In this document: positions 38,673 to 50,298 of the stretch, in pieces
Position numbering within the stretch: position 1 is the stretch's first letter
Layout: the number at the start of each line of letters is the position of its first letter
DNA from: Acholoe squamosa
Taxonomy: Eukaryota > Annelida > Polychaeta > Phyllodocida > Polynoidae
Direction: 5' to 3'
Assembly (NCBI GenBank): GCA_949317995.1
Contig: OX439041.1
Location: 7,266,001 to 7,330,000 of the forward strand
DNA length: 64,000 nt
Program-made: the position numbers and the translations under genes
Notes under the pieces: generated by a model
Database searches by the model: none
What the model saw: only the letters and a program-made list of their open reading frames with translations
Told to the model about the DNA's origin: nothing

Positions 38673-40756
38673 TTAAATATGCCGTGCAGCATCCATATAC
38701 CAGTCCTGGTTTTCTGTACCGGGTCTGGCCTTACTTAGCAGAGCATGCAGTTCCATACCGTATGCTCTGAAAGCTTCATTATGTTTTTGGGTCCGCTTTT
38801 TAAAGCGAACCATTGGATCCTCCTTGACCATATTACATAACAGTCCACTAGCAGATTCGACTAACTGCTCAAAGCTTCCGACGAGACCGTACCAGGTGCG
38901 CCATTGCTCCACGGCCATGCAACCCGGCCCACCTTTTAGGCATCTTACAAGATGCGGCTTGGCATCGTATGGGGTATGAATTGTGAGCATACATCAATCT
39001 AGTGCATTGTTGTTTGCTCCATTCAATCGCCTTGGTTTCATTCAAGGTTCGATTGCCTCCCATTCCACAAAAGCTTGTATTGTTTGGCGGTGGTGGTGGT
39101 GGATGGTTATAAGTCCATTGTGAACCACTGTAGTTCGTATAGCCTCCACCCCCTTGGTTGGGGCCGGTACCCGAGGCACCATCGCTACCTGCATTGGGGC
39201 CGTTACTTGAGGTACCATCCCCACCCTGTGTACTAGAATAATTAGCGCCGCCCTGACTACCGTCATTAGGTGGCTGACCAGCATGGTTTGGTTGGCTGCC
39301 ACTGCTTGGTGGGTTCTGTTGGTTGCTGGTATTACCTGCTCCCAACCCGACATTATCTGTCTGATCCACATGTATGTGGAACCCACTTGTTTCCGCACTA
39401 GTGTTGGAACAATCCCTAGGCACAAAGTCCAGGTCCAAATTGTGGACTATCGGGACCTCACTGATCCGGACTCTACTAGTTCGGCCGTCCTTATCTTGGG
39501 TTCTGATATATACTCCCCCTTGATCTACATTCCGTGTTGCATTATCATTAACAAATGGAATATACGCCGGATGCTTCGAAGTCGAACAGGAAACTGGGTC
39601 TCCTTGCTTGACAAAAGTCGAGTTAGGGTTTTGGTCCTTACTCGCTGGGGGAACATTCGCATGCTCCTGTTCCTGTAAATAACTCTCCATGGCAGACTTA
39701 TTTATTGTGAGGGTAGCTACATCGGTGGTAAGGTTCCTCTGTTCCTCTCTTAGCTGTGCATTTTCAGATAAGATCTCGGATCGGATCTTTTCATTATCTG
39801 CCACAGCTTGATTGCGTTCTTCCTGGGCAGCTATTGCTTCCCGTTTTAAAGTATCCTTTAATAAGCGATACTTCTCACCTTTTTCCTTCTGAGACCTCTG
39901 GTACTCACTGGTCTCTCTTTGGATCTCAGCTTGTTCCAAGACCAACTTAGCTTCTGTCTCCGCTTTACGGAACTGAAGTTTCTTCAACTTTTCCTCCATG
40001 GCATGCAATTCGGATTGTAATCTGCTTACGTCCCGGGCCTTAGCAATTTCCTCGGCTCTAGCCTTGTCAATTGCTCTGAGTCTATTGGCTTCCTCGAGTT
40101 CTAGGTCAGCCAACTTACTTTCCTTTTCCTTCTCGTCCTTCTCCTTTAGCTCCAAACGATGGGCTAACGAAGACAACCTATACTTGAGGTCGGATTCCTT
40201 TAGAATCGCCTCCTGCTCAACAGAACGGAGCTTTCCGATCCGTTCCCGCGTCTCTTCCTCTATTTTCTTTGGCTTTCAAATAGGCCGAGGTAGTCTTATA
40301 CCTGGGACCCATCCGACGTCCGTATCTAGACCTGCGGCTGCCTCCAGGGTTAAACATGGAGTCAGACAAGCCTTCATCTAAAGATAGGCCTAGACAGTGC
40401 ATTTCCGAGCTTCTCAGCAATGTCTCTCGGGGCCCAGGCTTCGGAGTTGCTGAAGAAACCTTTGGATCTTCTTCAGCCTTACCATCGTCGCTATGATGAT
40501 CTGACAATGTCATCAATGGGGCCACCCCGGTTGCCCCATCTAGTGCAGCGCCCGTAGGGGTCGCAGTATGCTGCATTGGGCCTTGGGCTTTTGGAGTATC
40601 CAAGATACTAGCCGAGCCTGCCGGGATAATGGGTCCTAGCTGGCGTCTGCTAGTCAATACTTGGGACCGATCGCTCAAGTTCAGACTTGCGGGTTTAAGT
40701 ACCCCGCTGAATAATCCTGTATCCGTAGCAACCTGTTGAGGTGTGCCCGGATACAA
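38673..40756 (-). pseudogene. gag: Ty3/gypsy copy 1: Gag N-terminal and coiled-coil region, broken frames
   Basis: Three overlapping minus-strand frames (40217-40756, 38869-40176, 38673-38990) together look like one Gag broken by frameshifts. The middle frame begins with a ~170-residue charged coiled coil (ELKEKDEKEKESKLADLELE onward), then a Gly/Asn/Ser-rich linker, a Pro run and a helical capsid-like end. The long coiled coil is unusual for Gag but known from some animal Ty3/gypsy clades. Confidence 0.7.
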
Positions 40757-41390
40757 CTTAACGATCCCATCCCTATTTCTGGTGGCACCGTCTGTTAGAC
40801 CGGGTGTCGAAAAACAGTCTGGACACCCTCCGGGTTGAACACATGTTGTTGACCCGGTTTCCAGTCTAACAACAAATGCTGGGATGTAAAGTCATCCTCT
40901 TCGAATTCCTCCAGCCCAGGGCTTGAGGGATCCGCATTTGGTTTTCCAAGGATTTCGGCCGTTTGGCCGCGCTCTACCCCCGAACCAACTGGTCATGGCA
41001 CCAGTGTAATGGTTCGTATCGACTTGAATGTTGGGTGGCTCGTTGGCTCGCTTATCACTAAAGGTACCAACACAACACGAGAGATTCGGGTTGGGCAAAG
41101 CCCCAGATCACCCCTACCGCTCGGGTAGGCCTTTAATTCACGTACTTTCAGTGCCTGGTATAAGTCTTGACTGGACTAGGTCCAGTCCCCTTCTGCGGAT
41201 CTTCCGGCTTCTTAGTAGAAGCTGGACGGGAGGCATGGTGCTGCCCCCCCTTGTACCAAACGGGTATCGCGAAGCAACACCTGGTTGGCATAGAAGAAAC
41301 GAGTACCACACGAGCATGTCTCTCGGATGAAACGCACTAATATATATACAACGATGCCGGCCCCTACATATATATATAGTCATAGTCATA

Positions 41391-42338
41391 GGACATTGGC
41401 AGATTAAGATGGGGGGCACGGGGGAGCACGCCCTCTCCTTTTTGTCAGTTCTTAAGAGTTTAAATGCATGTTTTACATCCAAAAAAAGCTCAAAAACAGA
41501 TGGTGCGCTCCCTCCTTTTTGGCCGTGCCCCCTCCTTTTTCAAATCCTGAATCCACCACTGGAGGACAATGACAGGTGGACAGGTCCACTGAGCCACAAT
41601 TAAATGGTGTCCTAACTGCAGTATCGATGTAAGGTGACTAGATTTTTAGAATTAGAAATTCCATGTCAGAGCTTATAATTATACAGTAATCGGAAACAGC
41701 TTGGTTTGTCTCCGATAATTTAGCCCGGGTTAAAGGATTTTCAATTTACAAGGTAGCAGTCTATACAAAAAGGTTTTGCCCTTGCAGGCCATTCAGTCCT
41801 GCAAATTTATTCATTCTGCAGGCCCGGATTGATCTTAGCAGGACCAAACACCAAAATATAACGTGACCTATGGGTGCAAACACATTTCGGTTTACTTCAT
41901 GTAAATAAGGGGGCATACCCAAATATTTCAATATGGGTGGGAAGGGTGTGCAGTGAGGAGGGTTGTGCAAAGGTAACATTGTCATGTTAACTTTGAGGTT
42001 TCCCGGAAGTTCGTGAAAAACATATGAGGGATATTTCTCTCCTTGTGACCAACATGTCCACTTAGTAACTCTTTGTATAACCAAAAGGGGGGACCACGGT
42101 TGAATTAAAGTTTATTTATTGGGGACTGATCTCCATACAGCCTATATCTAGCATTTACCCAATACAAAAAGAAAATGTTCCAAATACACTGAATTCAGGA
42201 AACCAATTGTTTTCTTTTTGTTCCTCTTACACATAAAATCTTCCGTGCTTTTTATTTTTTTTTTTTCCTGATTTCATATTTTCTCTTTATTTTTTTTCTG
42301 TACGACTTCTGTTGGACTTTGCTTTCTTTGTTTCACAG
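41391..42338 (+). other. Host intron 5, distal part
   Basis: No gene seen. The pyrimidine-rich stretch at 42240-42338 leads into the acceptor of the terminal exon. A CCCCTCCTTTTT-rich patch near 41430-41550 resembles one at 63590-63680 and marks another dispersed repeat. Confidence 0.45.
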
Positions 42339-42401
42339 TCTCCACCACTATCCCACGCTCCAAACATTGAGACTAATCAAAGAAAGGTTACTACAAAGTG
42401 A
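42339..42401 (+). CDS. Host gene, terminal coding exon
   Basis: It follows TTCTTTGTTTCACAG and in phase 0 reads SPPLSHAPNIETNQRKVTTK then TGA. ATTAAA at 42468-42473 may be its polyadenylation signal. The six-exon model gives a protein of roughly 183 aa. I do not recognise it. Confidence 0.6.
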   Translation, partial: SPPLSHAPNIETNQRKVTTK

Positions 42402-42654
42402 ACCAAACATTTTGTTAAAGGTATTTATTTATCTACCAAATTCAAGTAAAAGACTAAAAAATGTTAAATTAAAAGACCCAAAAAAGTAAATTCATATAAT
42501 GTGAAAATCTCTAGCGTGGTATGAATATCATGTCAATCATTCACAGAATGTGTGATGTTTTCAAATCAGGGGCCGGCTTTACAAACTAAATTTCAAGATT
42601 TTAAGGATAGCATAATGCCCCCTTTAAGGGATGCTGATGCATCTTGTTTGTGAT

Positions 42655-42850
42655 CATGCTGGTTGGCATGATGCATGAATGTAGCCCTGGTGAGTAACTC
42701 ACTAGGGCATCATGCCAATCCTATGGGGTTGACCCGGACAGTCAGCATACATGCTCCAATGAAGTGTTGGCAAGCAGTCTCGCCAGCACTTTATTGGTGC
42801 ATCATGCCGACTGATCGGCATGATGCACTCCTGCATCAGCAGCCCTTAAA
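42655..42850. mobile_element. GCATGATGC-type palindromic MITE, copy 2
   Basis: GGTTGGCATGATGCATGAAT, GCATCATGCCAATCC, GCATCATGCCGAC and GGCATGATGCACTCCTGCAT alternate in orientation over 195 bp. Same family as 30838. Confidence 0.7.
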
Positions 42851-44149
42851 ATACTAACCGCCATGATACTCATAGTTGGTAAAGTTGTTGCAATTTGATT
42901 CAATCAAAGCTATGAATTGTGTATGAAATGTTACATAATGGCATCATGAAAGCGTCAAGTTATTGCAATAAACGCCCACTTCCTGTTTTGGGTGTTAGGG
43001 TAAGCTATAAAACAAAAATCCTGTTATGCATCGAAATAAAGTATAAATACAATCCTGAATATTTGCATCAAAATGTTACCGTTATCATGAATTCCGCTAT
43101 GACACATTCATTGAGATGTCACATATGGTACACCGGGAAACTGGAGGCCATTCCTTAACAGGCTATGACTGCCCACTTTCAAGTCATAGTGGGAATCCTT
43201 AACCTTACTTTAGTGATAATACAGCCTAATGGTCTGATGGTGTTTGTCGTGTAGCATCTACAGCACTACAGCTGTCCTATCAAACTCTATGTGATTGCTA
43301 CATAATTACTCATTGTACTGAAGAGTTGTAAGGCATTACCTACGATCAATGGCTCTAACTTTTAGGTTGTCAAGTCATATATTGGCTGTTTGCAGTCGTA
43401 GTATCTTAAGAATTGGTCTCCTTACATCAAAGATGGTAGATTCTCTAAACTATGAATGATAAAATTCCTTATTTTATCAATTCTTAACACATTGACATCA
43501 TCGAGCTCCTGCATCTCTTTATAGTACAGCGTGAGTACACTTATTACCTTACTACCTCGCATATAAAGCGCACCTCAATGGAAATCAATGAATTTTAGAA
43601 ATTCAACGATGTATGGCCATCTCATGGCTTCCCCTATCCTTTCCTAACATTGTGTATGTTCATAGGAATATTGGTAACATTTTTGTGAAAAACTTTCCAT
43701 AAAATATTCTGCTTCTATAAGGTGCACCAGAGGTCCATCTTTGCGCATTAGCACGTCTTATATATAAATACGCGAGGTATTACGGTATGTTGGTACGGTT
43801 CATTATTGTACAAGGCATCATATGGCATGAGGGAGTGATCACTTTTTAATAACAAGGATCGGGGGGTGCAAATGGGTTTGCGCATGTATGCACAAAAAAA
43901 AAGGTTTTTGACCACCCCCTCTTGAGGGTAAAATTTTTTACCTCCCATAGGGGACGAAAATCAGACACAAACGCGCCCTTTAAACCTAGTAATTTGTGAG
44001 TTTTTTCGCTGAAAACAGATGAAATTTTTGTGACACCCGCACCCTCCGAGGGATCTAAAAAACTTTGAACCCCCTTCAAGTCTGACCCTTCCCTCAAATT
44101 CAGCAGCCCCCTGTTGTTAGAAAATTATCACTCCCTAAGTGTGGCATGC

Positions 44150-44325
44150 GTAATGGTCGCCATGATGCTTGAGCACTGGCTTGGCATGTTACGTGCCAGG
44201 GATGCATTTATGTATCATGGAGACCCTATAGAATGCATACCATACAAAATGAGCTACATGCTGCACCGAATGAAGTGCTGGCAAGTATACTCACACATAT
44301 TTCATTGGTGCATCAATAGGATCAA
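44150..44325. mobile_element. GCATGATGC-type MITE, copy 3 (diverged)
   Basis: Weaker match with CGCCATGATGCTTGAGC, GATGCATTTATGTATCATGG and GAAGTGCTGGCAAG words. Same family as 30838. Confidence 0.55.
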
Positions 44326-45466
44326 CGAGCCTCAAAACAGTAGGCCTAATGGCTAAATATTTGGTAGTGCTGAATTCATGCATCTTTTCTGACAAGAAGA
44401 AATAGCGTATTGAAGTGAGCTACCGTTAGTATACAACTATAGTTAGGCAATAGTTAACCATAAGTAATGAGCAGTATTATCATTTGGCAAATTGTTATTT
44501 ACGCTCCGTATATATAACTTACACGCTAAATATGCTAGTTGAATATCTTTTGAAGGATTTTGACCATCCTCAATTTTCAATGCCGCCAAGATAGGAGACT
44601 AACTAAATGCAGTTTTCTTATTCTAAGTGGAAGGTAATTCATAGAATCAGACAACGTACTATTGCAATTCCTATTAGGCCCAGAGGGCCATCTAAACTTT
44701 GAGATGATAATTTTACAATGTCACATCCTTTTGTATGTTAATTGTGAAGAAAATGCTGTAAACTTACATTTCCTATTTTAACTCATGAATAAAATCATTT
44801 CCTTTATGAAATGCTAGTTGTTGAATAAATCATTTGGTTGCAGACATAGCCTCTATCTTTATTTAAATTGCCCTCCAATGTATATATTTTCTTCCATGAT
44901 ACACCACCGCAGGGGAACAACTTGCTAGATTCCAGCTTGCCATTTTGACCTTATGTTGGGTCCAAAGACAGGATGCACAGAAAAAGAAATCTATCATCGC
45001 ACAACTCTCCCACCCATTCTTTTCTAAAAAAACTTCTAACAAAATCATGTTCTATGCAAAAGCTTGTAAGATCGGTTCAAGAAGCATTATGTTTTAGGCC
45101 AATCATCTTATAAGCCCTATCATAGGATTCTAAGGTATCTCACTCTTTTTACATTAACTATTTCACTTTCACCAACGAGTACCTCAAGATGTTATCTTTC
45201 AGACACTGTGTCACAAAAGAGTAAAATAATGTAGACTCTGAAGGGTATATAATTCGAAGAGTGGTGATTGGCTCGAAAAAGTCAACGCCCCATAAGCTGG
45301 CCATGAACCCATCATTTCTAAGCCAAAGCGTGTGCAAAACTGAGAAAAAAATCACATTTAAACGGTCACAAAACTACTAGAATAAGAGATTTTCCTTTTC
45401 TGTTTCATTGAGGTCAGTGATGCATGTGAAGAGTTGTGACTTGGTGACAATAGCAGTTCTTGTCCT

Positions 45467-45578
45467 CTACGCAAAAGGGAAATATATGGCAGGTTGCTTT
45501 TGTTGTTGGGGCTGGGGGGAGAAGTAGGCGGCCTGGGCAGATGTCACATATGCTGGTTTGGCCCAATTTGGAAGTATC
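45467..45578 (-). CDS. EGF-repeat membrane protein, terminal coding exon
   Basis: Minus-strand exon after TTTTTATTTTTCTGAAG. In the phase left by the 46073 exon it reads RILPNWAKPAYVTSAQAAYF then SPQPQQQKQPAIYFPFA and stops at TAG (45467-45469). The cytoplasmic tail has Tyr residues and a Pro/Gln run. The exact phase fit over four exons supports it. Confidence 0.65.
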
Positions 45579-45894
45579 CTTCAGAAAAATAAAAACATAT
45601 CAAAATAAAATTAGAATCATAATAAACAAAGGGAATCGTGGTAATGGGCCTTTAGATTATGTGATTATATTCTAGTGTTATCTATAAAGAGACCCAAACA
45701 AAAGTTTTTTAATTTTAAGGATCTTTTATTTGGAAAAGGGTGTTTCTAACCAGCTGCTGCTTACAGCTTTTATAGAAATTCAAACATATGTTAAGTGTAT
45801 TGTTATGCCCCTTCATATTGTATATCAAACATTGTACACAAATCAAAAAGTTGTCCTCGGCAGACGATCCATGCATCATAACAACCTCCATGCA

Positions 45895-46040
45895 CTTTTT
45901 GTTGACAGTTGGCATGATGCACTCATGCAGTCTTGAACCCTGCAGGAGTGCATCATGCCCATTAGTCATTATGATACACCAATATTGGTACATTATGCTG
46001 ACCCTCCAGGGGTGTGTCAACCCCAAAGAGTCAGTATGAA
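45895..46040. mobile_element. GCATGATGC-type MITE, copy 4
   Basis: TTGGCATGATGCACTCATGC faces GCAGGAGTGCATCATGCCC, followed by CATTATGCTGACCCT. Same family as 30838. Confidence 0.65.
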
Positions 46041-46072
46041 TGTGGCGAGCTACTCGCTAAAGGTTTACTTAC

Positions 46073-46102
46073 CGTGATTGACGTGCCCCATACGCAAACG
46101 GT
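46073..46102 (-). CDS. EGF-repeat membrane protein, 30-bp microexon
   Basis: Bounded by TTTCCTGTGCAG and GTAAGTAAAC. In phase 2 it reads (R)PFAYGARQS(R). The splice sites are excellent and it fits between the 33-bp exon at 58784 and the terminal exon. Confidence 0.62.
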
Positions 46103-47671
46103 CTGCACAGGAAATTAAAAGAGAAATGATATTATCACAATTGTAGTGGTTCATCTTTTTTGTTAGATGTCGAATCATAATGGAAAGAGAAGAAGTTTCA
46201 GGGTAGGCAACCAAGCTTTTATTATAATCTTAAAAACATACGATCACAGCCTATTAAGACTACATGCGGGATTGCATTTGGTAACAGTAGAAGTGTGCTG
46301 AGCAGTGGTAGGACCACTACTGGCAAACTATCGTAGGAACTGCCCTTATATAGGGGAAAAGCCCGAGCAACTCAGACCCGTCACATGACGTGTGACGGAC
46401 GAGTGAGAGGCCCCTGGTGTAATGGATACAAACCTGGAGGAGGGGTGCTGCCACCTGCCATTCGGACTCCCCCATTACACCCAGAGACCTGGATCTGAGT
46501 CCCACTGGTACATGGACGTTACGAGTGTAATATTATAATATAAATACAATACCCCTACACAATTATGAATTGTTGATTAACTGTACTGTCATCCTTTTTG
46601 GGTTTTTTTTTGTTGATGTATAATCATGATACCTAAAATAATAGAAACCTAGAGATTATGTAAAGTCAGAATAGTTTTACTGTGGCCACTGGCCATACAG
46701 TCAATTTCTCAATATGATAGATCTACTGAGTTTGACATATTCAGCACATATTGCTTTATAAGAACACGCTCCCTCTTTTTCTCGATTTGTATCAGCTATT
46801 TCCCCATATGTCATTTGGCAATTATGTTTTGAAATTATGTGCACAACATTATGAAATTCGTTACATTGAGTGTCATTCCTAAAAATAATTTCAGGGTTTG
46901 CAAGATCTACTTCTTGACATTTGATCAGTAATATAGAATGAGGAAGGAAAAAATCCATCTGTTGTAATATGATCTAGGCACAATTTACTAGGAGTCTTAT
47001 GAAACTTGAACTCTAACCATTCAGATTTGCAGATTAGTCACAGAAATAATAATGTTATGTTGATGTCAAACTATATTTTACTCACGGCGCTGGTCGTACA
47101 AGGGCCCTTTTAAAAAAAAAATGAAACATGTATAGATGTTGTTAATGAGCAGTATGTATACCATGGTATAAACATGATATGGTTTACAGTGTGTTTTTTG
47201 TTGTTGTTCTTTTTTGTTGTTTTTTGACTACCACAATGTCCCATGTACAAGGTGCAAGGGCCAAGGTATTGTTGTAGAACCATAGTCTACACTGTAAGAA
47301 ATAACTATTGAGAGGTCCTTGTAAAAACTGAACAATGAACCACCGTAATTACACAACAGGGAGCCAGTGTATAATCTCCAGGTGGCACTGTGGTGGTACA
47401 AGGAATCTCTTTGAAAACAATGTGAAAAATAACAAAGGATCTCTGGCAACTTTGGTATGAGAGATCCTCTGTTATTTGAACGACATTTATTTTTACAGTG
47501 TAAGGTCATCGAAACATGAAATAAATGCAAATGTCCACTCAATGGAATATTTCAGAATCATATAATATTGTGTAGGATATTATCCGTATCTATTACATGG
47601 CATCACCCTATCGAAATGCAGGAAACCAACAAACCTCATCCATGTAGTAGACAACTGAATGGTATTGTTAA

Positions 47672-47810
47672 CCCTTTAAGGGCTGGTGATGCAGGAGTGC
47701 ATCATGCCCATATATCATCATGATGCATCAATGAAGGTGCTGGAGAGACTGCTTGCCAGCACTTCATTGGAGCATCATGCTGACCCTATGAGGTTGAAAC
47801 ATATAGGCCG
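47672..47810. mobile_element. GCATGATGC-type MITE, copy 5
   Basis: It runs from AGGGCTGGTGATGCAGGAGT to GGAGCATCATGCTGACCC. Same family as 30838. Confidence 0.65.
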
Positions 47811-47869
47811 GGGGCTGATAGGGCCCACCATGCACACCCCCCCCCCACATCCCAACGCACCAGGTATTT

Positions 47870-48381
47870 TTTCGATCCTTAGGGTCCCCTGAACAAGATT
47901 CAAGATGTTAACATCATTATCCACGTGTGGGTTCATACCAGTTTTGAGTCAATTTTGCTACCATGTTATTCAAGGGGTACACTCAATCCCTAAGCTCTAA
48001 GACTACCTTACCTTGTCTGGATCCTGAAGCTATTGGTCTTGTTGGAAAGAAGACATGATAAGCTTTTCATTAAGTCCTAATACATGTTTTTAAGTTCAGA
48101 TTTGAGTGTACCAGACAGAACGGAGAACTGAAGATTGAAATCACAAAGTTCCTTTTTTAACTGAAAATTTTAAATGCACTCCAGATACATGTATAAAACT
48201 TGTTCTTATCCCAATCTAACCACAATATCTAATATGGTTCATGTAGGCCAAACCTTTCTGAGTAATATGAGACATTTTGCAGCATTCCTTGTCAACTGAC
48301 CCATGTTATTGCCTTGGAAGTGATGACTCTACCTTGAGCCAATACAATGCTGTTCCATTTCAATAATCTCCCTCTTCATAT
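47870..48381. repeat. Dispersed repeat, left (inverted) copy
   Basis: Reverse-complement match to 57930-58460, about 90% identical by eye over long stretches (for example GAGATTATTGAAATGGAACA in the right copy). It ends exactly where the 3' LTR begins, so the retrotransposon landed in or beside it. Confidence 0.8.
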
Positions 48382-48907
48382 TGTAACCGTCGGGCCACCC
48401 GTCGGTAAGCCTGTCGGGTTATCTGTCTTTATGTGACTTTCGATACTTAGAGACAACAACACAAAAAACTTAGAGTTTCCGAAGCTTTATTACTTTGTTT
48501 GAACATGGGGTACTTGGTTCAAGTGACAAAGTGAGCACATGTCGATACTATAAAGGTAATACTGTATGACTCTATCTGCCTAGGTATAGGTAGTAGGTTT
48601 TTAACAGGTATTGGATATAGTACAGAGGTGCGAGAGGTCTTAGCGCCTAAGACACACTCTCCTAGGTAGAGACATGTGGTCCTTTATATAGTAGACTCAT
48701 TAACATGTGACATAATTAACATATAGATTGTAATTAGTAACAACTGGAACCGTGCAGCAGATATTAATCTTCTTACATAACTGGCTTAGCGCCGAATAGG
48801 TGAGGTAACGGTCAGTACTGATAAGTACCCGTATTTACATTACCGGTCGATAAGATATTATCGACGTAGACATATTGTAGTCATAGGTTGTTTATAGACC
48901 CATTACA
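48382..48907 (-). repeat. Ty3/gypsy copy 2: full LTR (3' LTR)
   Basis: 526 bp, begins TGTAACCGTCGG and ends CCATTACA (TG...CA). A partial copy of the first ~179 bp is at 55562-55740. It is followed inward by a purine tract on the minus strand, TTGAGGGGGGTAG. Confidence 0.85.
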
Positions 48908-48920
48908 CTACCCCCCTCAA
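48908..48920 (-). other. Polypurine tract of Ty3/gypsy copy 2
   Basis: Read on the minus strand, TTGAGGGGGGTAG directly abuts the 3' LTR, which is where plus-strand priming occurs. Confidence 0.7.
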
Positions 48921-49785
48921 GAATGAGAACAGGGTTTTCTTTACAGGAAAACATTGGTAGCATTATTTACATAGTTCTATAGACAACTTTTGTTTAAATA
49001 AACATGTTGATGTAAGAAGTATGAGTAATATTGTAAGACCGAAATAGGTCAATGTCATAGTACCGAATAGGTTATGATTCCTCGGGTCTGGCTTGCACAA
49101 AAACGGGGGCTAAGACGGACCTACTATGTATTCAGCCCTGTATAGCAGCTGAAATGTCGAACACAGACGTACAACAATATGCTTCAATTAAACATAAGGG
49201 AAACTCCAATTGCTTTATGTCTTTCGTTTCATAAAATAACAATATAGTCCGTAGAAGTCCAATAAGGGTAGGATATGATATAGTAGTAGCTCCATAGTAA
49301 AAGTCTGTGAACCTGCTCCCTGTACTCCTCTAGTTCTGCCTGGGCTCTCGCATTCTCCTTAGCCCTCTTCTTCACGTCCTCTTTGGACAATATCGAAAGT
49401 CGCTACTTGAGAGGCTAGAGTCCGGCTGAACTGATCTGTCAGCGAGTCTCAAAGCTCACGCACTGGGGCCCTCATCCGCTCCGAGAACTCACAGCCCTCT
49501 TCTGGTAAGGGTCCAGGCCACAAGGGCCTGGCCATACCAGCAGGTACCGATGCACCGTTGGAGTTCGAAGAGCTCCGTCGGGAACGCGGGTCCCATGAGG
49601 CAGTCCCTCCAACCCAGGCTTTACCGAAGCAGCAGGACTGCTCCAGTTTATGCCATGGGGCGACTGGGCGGACGTTTCGGTGATCCGGCCACCGACCTCT
49701 AGGGTAAGAGCACTGCTGACAGTGCTCGTGGCAGAGGCCGACGGTCAGGTCTGTGAGGGTTTGACCTTGATATCATCCAAGACCT
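48921..49785 (-). other. Ty3/gypsy copy 2: 3' untranslated or decayed part
   Basis: No clean frame. The stretch from 49300 to 49785 looks like a decayed continuation of the downstream frames (GC-richer, with many Arg/Ser/Pro codons on the minus strand). Confidence 0.4.
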
Positions 49786-50298
49786 TCAGGGATTGCTTTT
49801 GGCTCTCCAAGTAGGTCTGTCGGATGACGCTCGCTGCATCGGTGCCCCAAACACCTGAACGATAGAAGTCACTTTGTTGCACTCCCGCATCTTGGCTCTC
49901 TCGAGAGAGCCGGTAGCGGTGAGGCCAACCGACTTCTTAGTCGTTCCGGAACCAGAAGGTTTCGGTTTCGACTTGGTTTCAGTCTTCTTGGCCGTGGTCT
50001 TAGCCTTCGGGGATGGACCCGATGACTCGTCCCTAGCACTAGAAGACTTTCTGGTGGGTGGCTGAGGGCGTTTCGAACCGGCAGAGGCGGTTTCAGAGTC
50101 CTGCTCTCTCGGCAAGACATCGGATCCAAACTCTCCCATTTCCTGTTGGGGTCCATAGCCCTTGGTCTTACCGATACAGCGGTCCCACTCATGGTCCACA
50201 AGTTTGAACCGTTTGATCAGGCAGTTGGCTACTTGACGTTTCTGGAGGCGACCAGCACAGATTTCTCCGACCTTAGCCTCCCAACAAGTAGTCACCAT
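49786..50298 (-). pseudogene. Ty3/gypsy copy 2: downstream frame, second part
   Basis: 170 codons that overlap the 50273-51190 frame by 26 bp and probably continue it after a frameshift. Lys/Ser/Pro/Thr-rich (SSARDESSGPSPKAKTTAKK) with a helical start containing C and W residues. No family recognised. Confidence 0.5.

Larger units (their letters stand above)
36840..41390 (-). mobile_element. Ty3/gypsy LTR retrotransposon copy 1, decayed and internally deleted
   Basis: The order on the minus strand is LTR (from about 41005 rightward), a primer-binding site GGTCATGGCACCAG (40991-41004, read as its complement), Gag, an RNase H scrap and integrase. RT is missing and I find no matching left LTR. 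The primer site is identical to that of the second element. It lies in intron 5 of the plus-strand host gene. Confidence 0.8.
42402..45466. other. Intergenic region between two convergent host genes
   Basis: It contains the GCATGATGC-type MITEs at 42655-42850 and 44150-44325, a MITE-like stretch around 43555-43795 ending GGTATTACGGTA, and a decayed repeat at 43.86-44.11 kb. TTTATT at 44858-44863 reads AATAAA on the minus strand and may end the EGF gene transcript. Confidence 0.45.
46103..48381 (-). other. Intron of the EGF gene, left part
   Basis: No exon seen. Contains a MITE at 47672-47810 and a ~510-bp dispersed repeat (47870-48381) with an inverted copy at 57930-58460. The repeat is cut by the LTR at 48382. 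Confidence 0.5.

Noticed and set aside
45715-46039. Opposed ~100-codon frames over the 45.9-kb MITE
   Set aside because: Palindromic repeat sequence yields mirrored frames; no coding texture.
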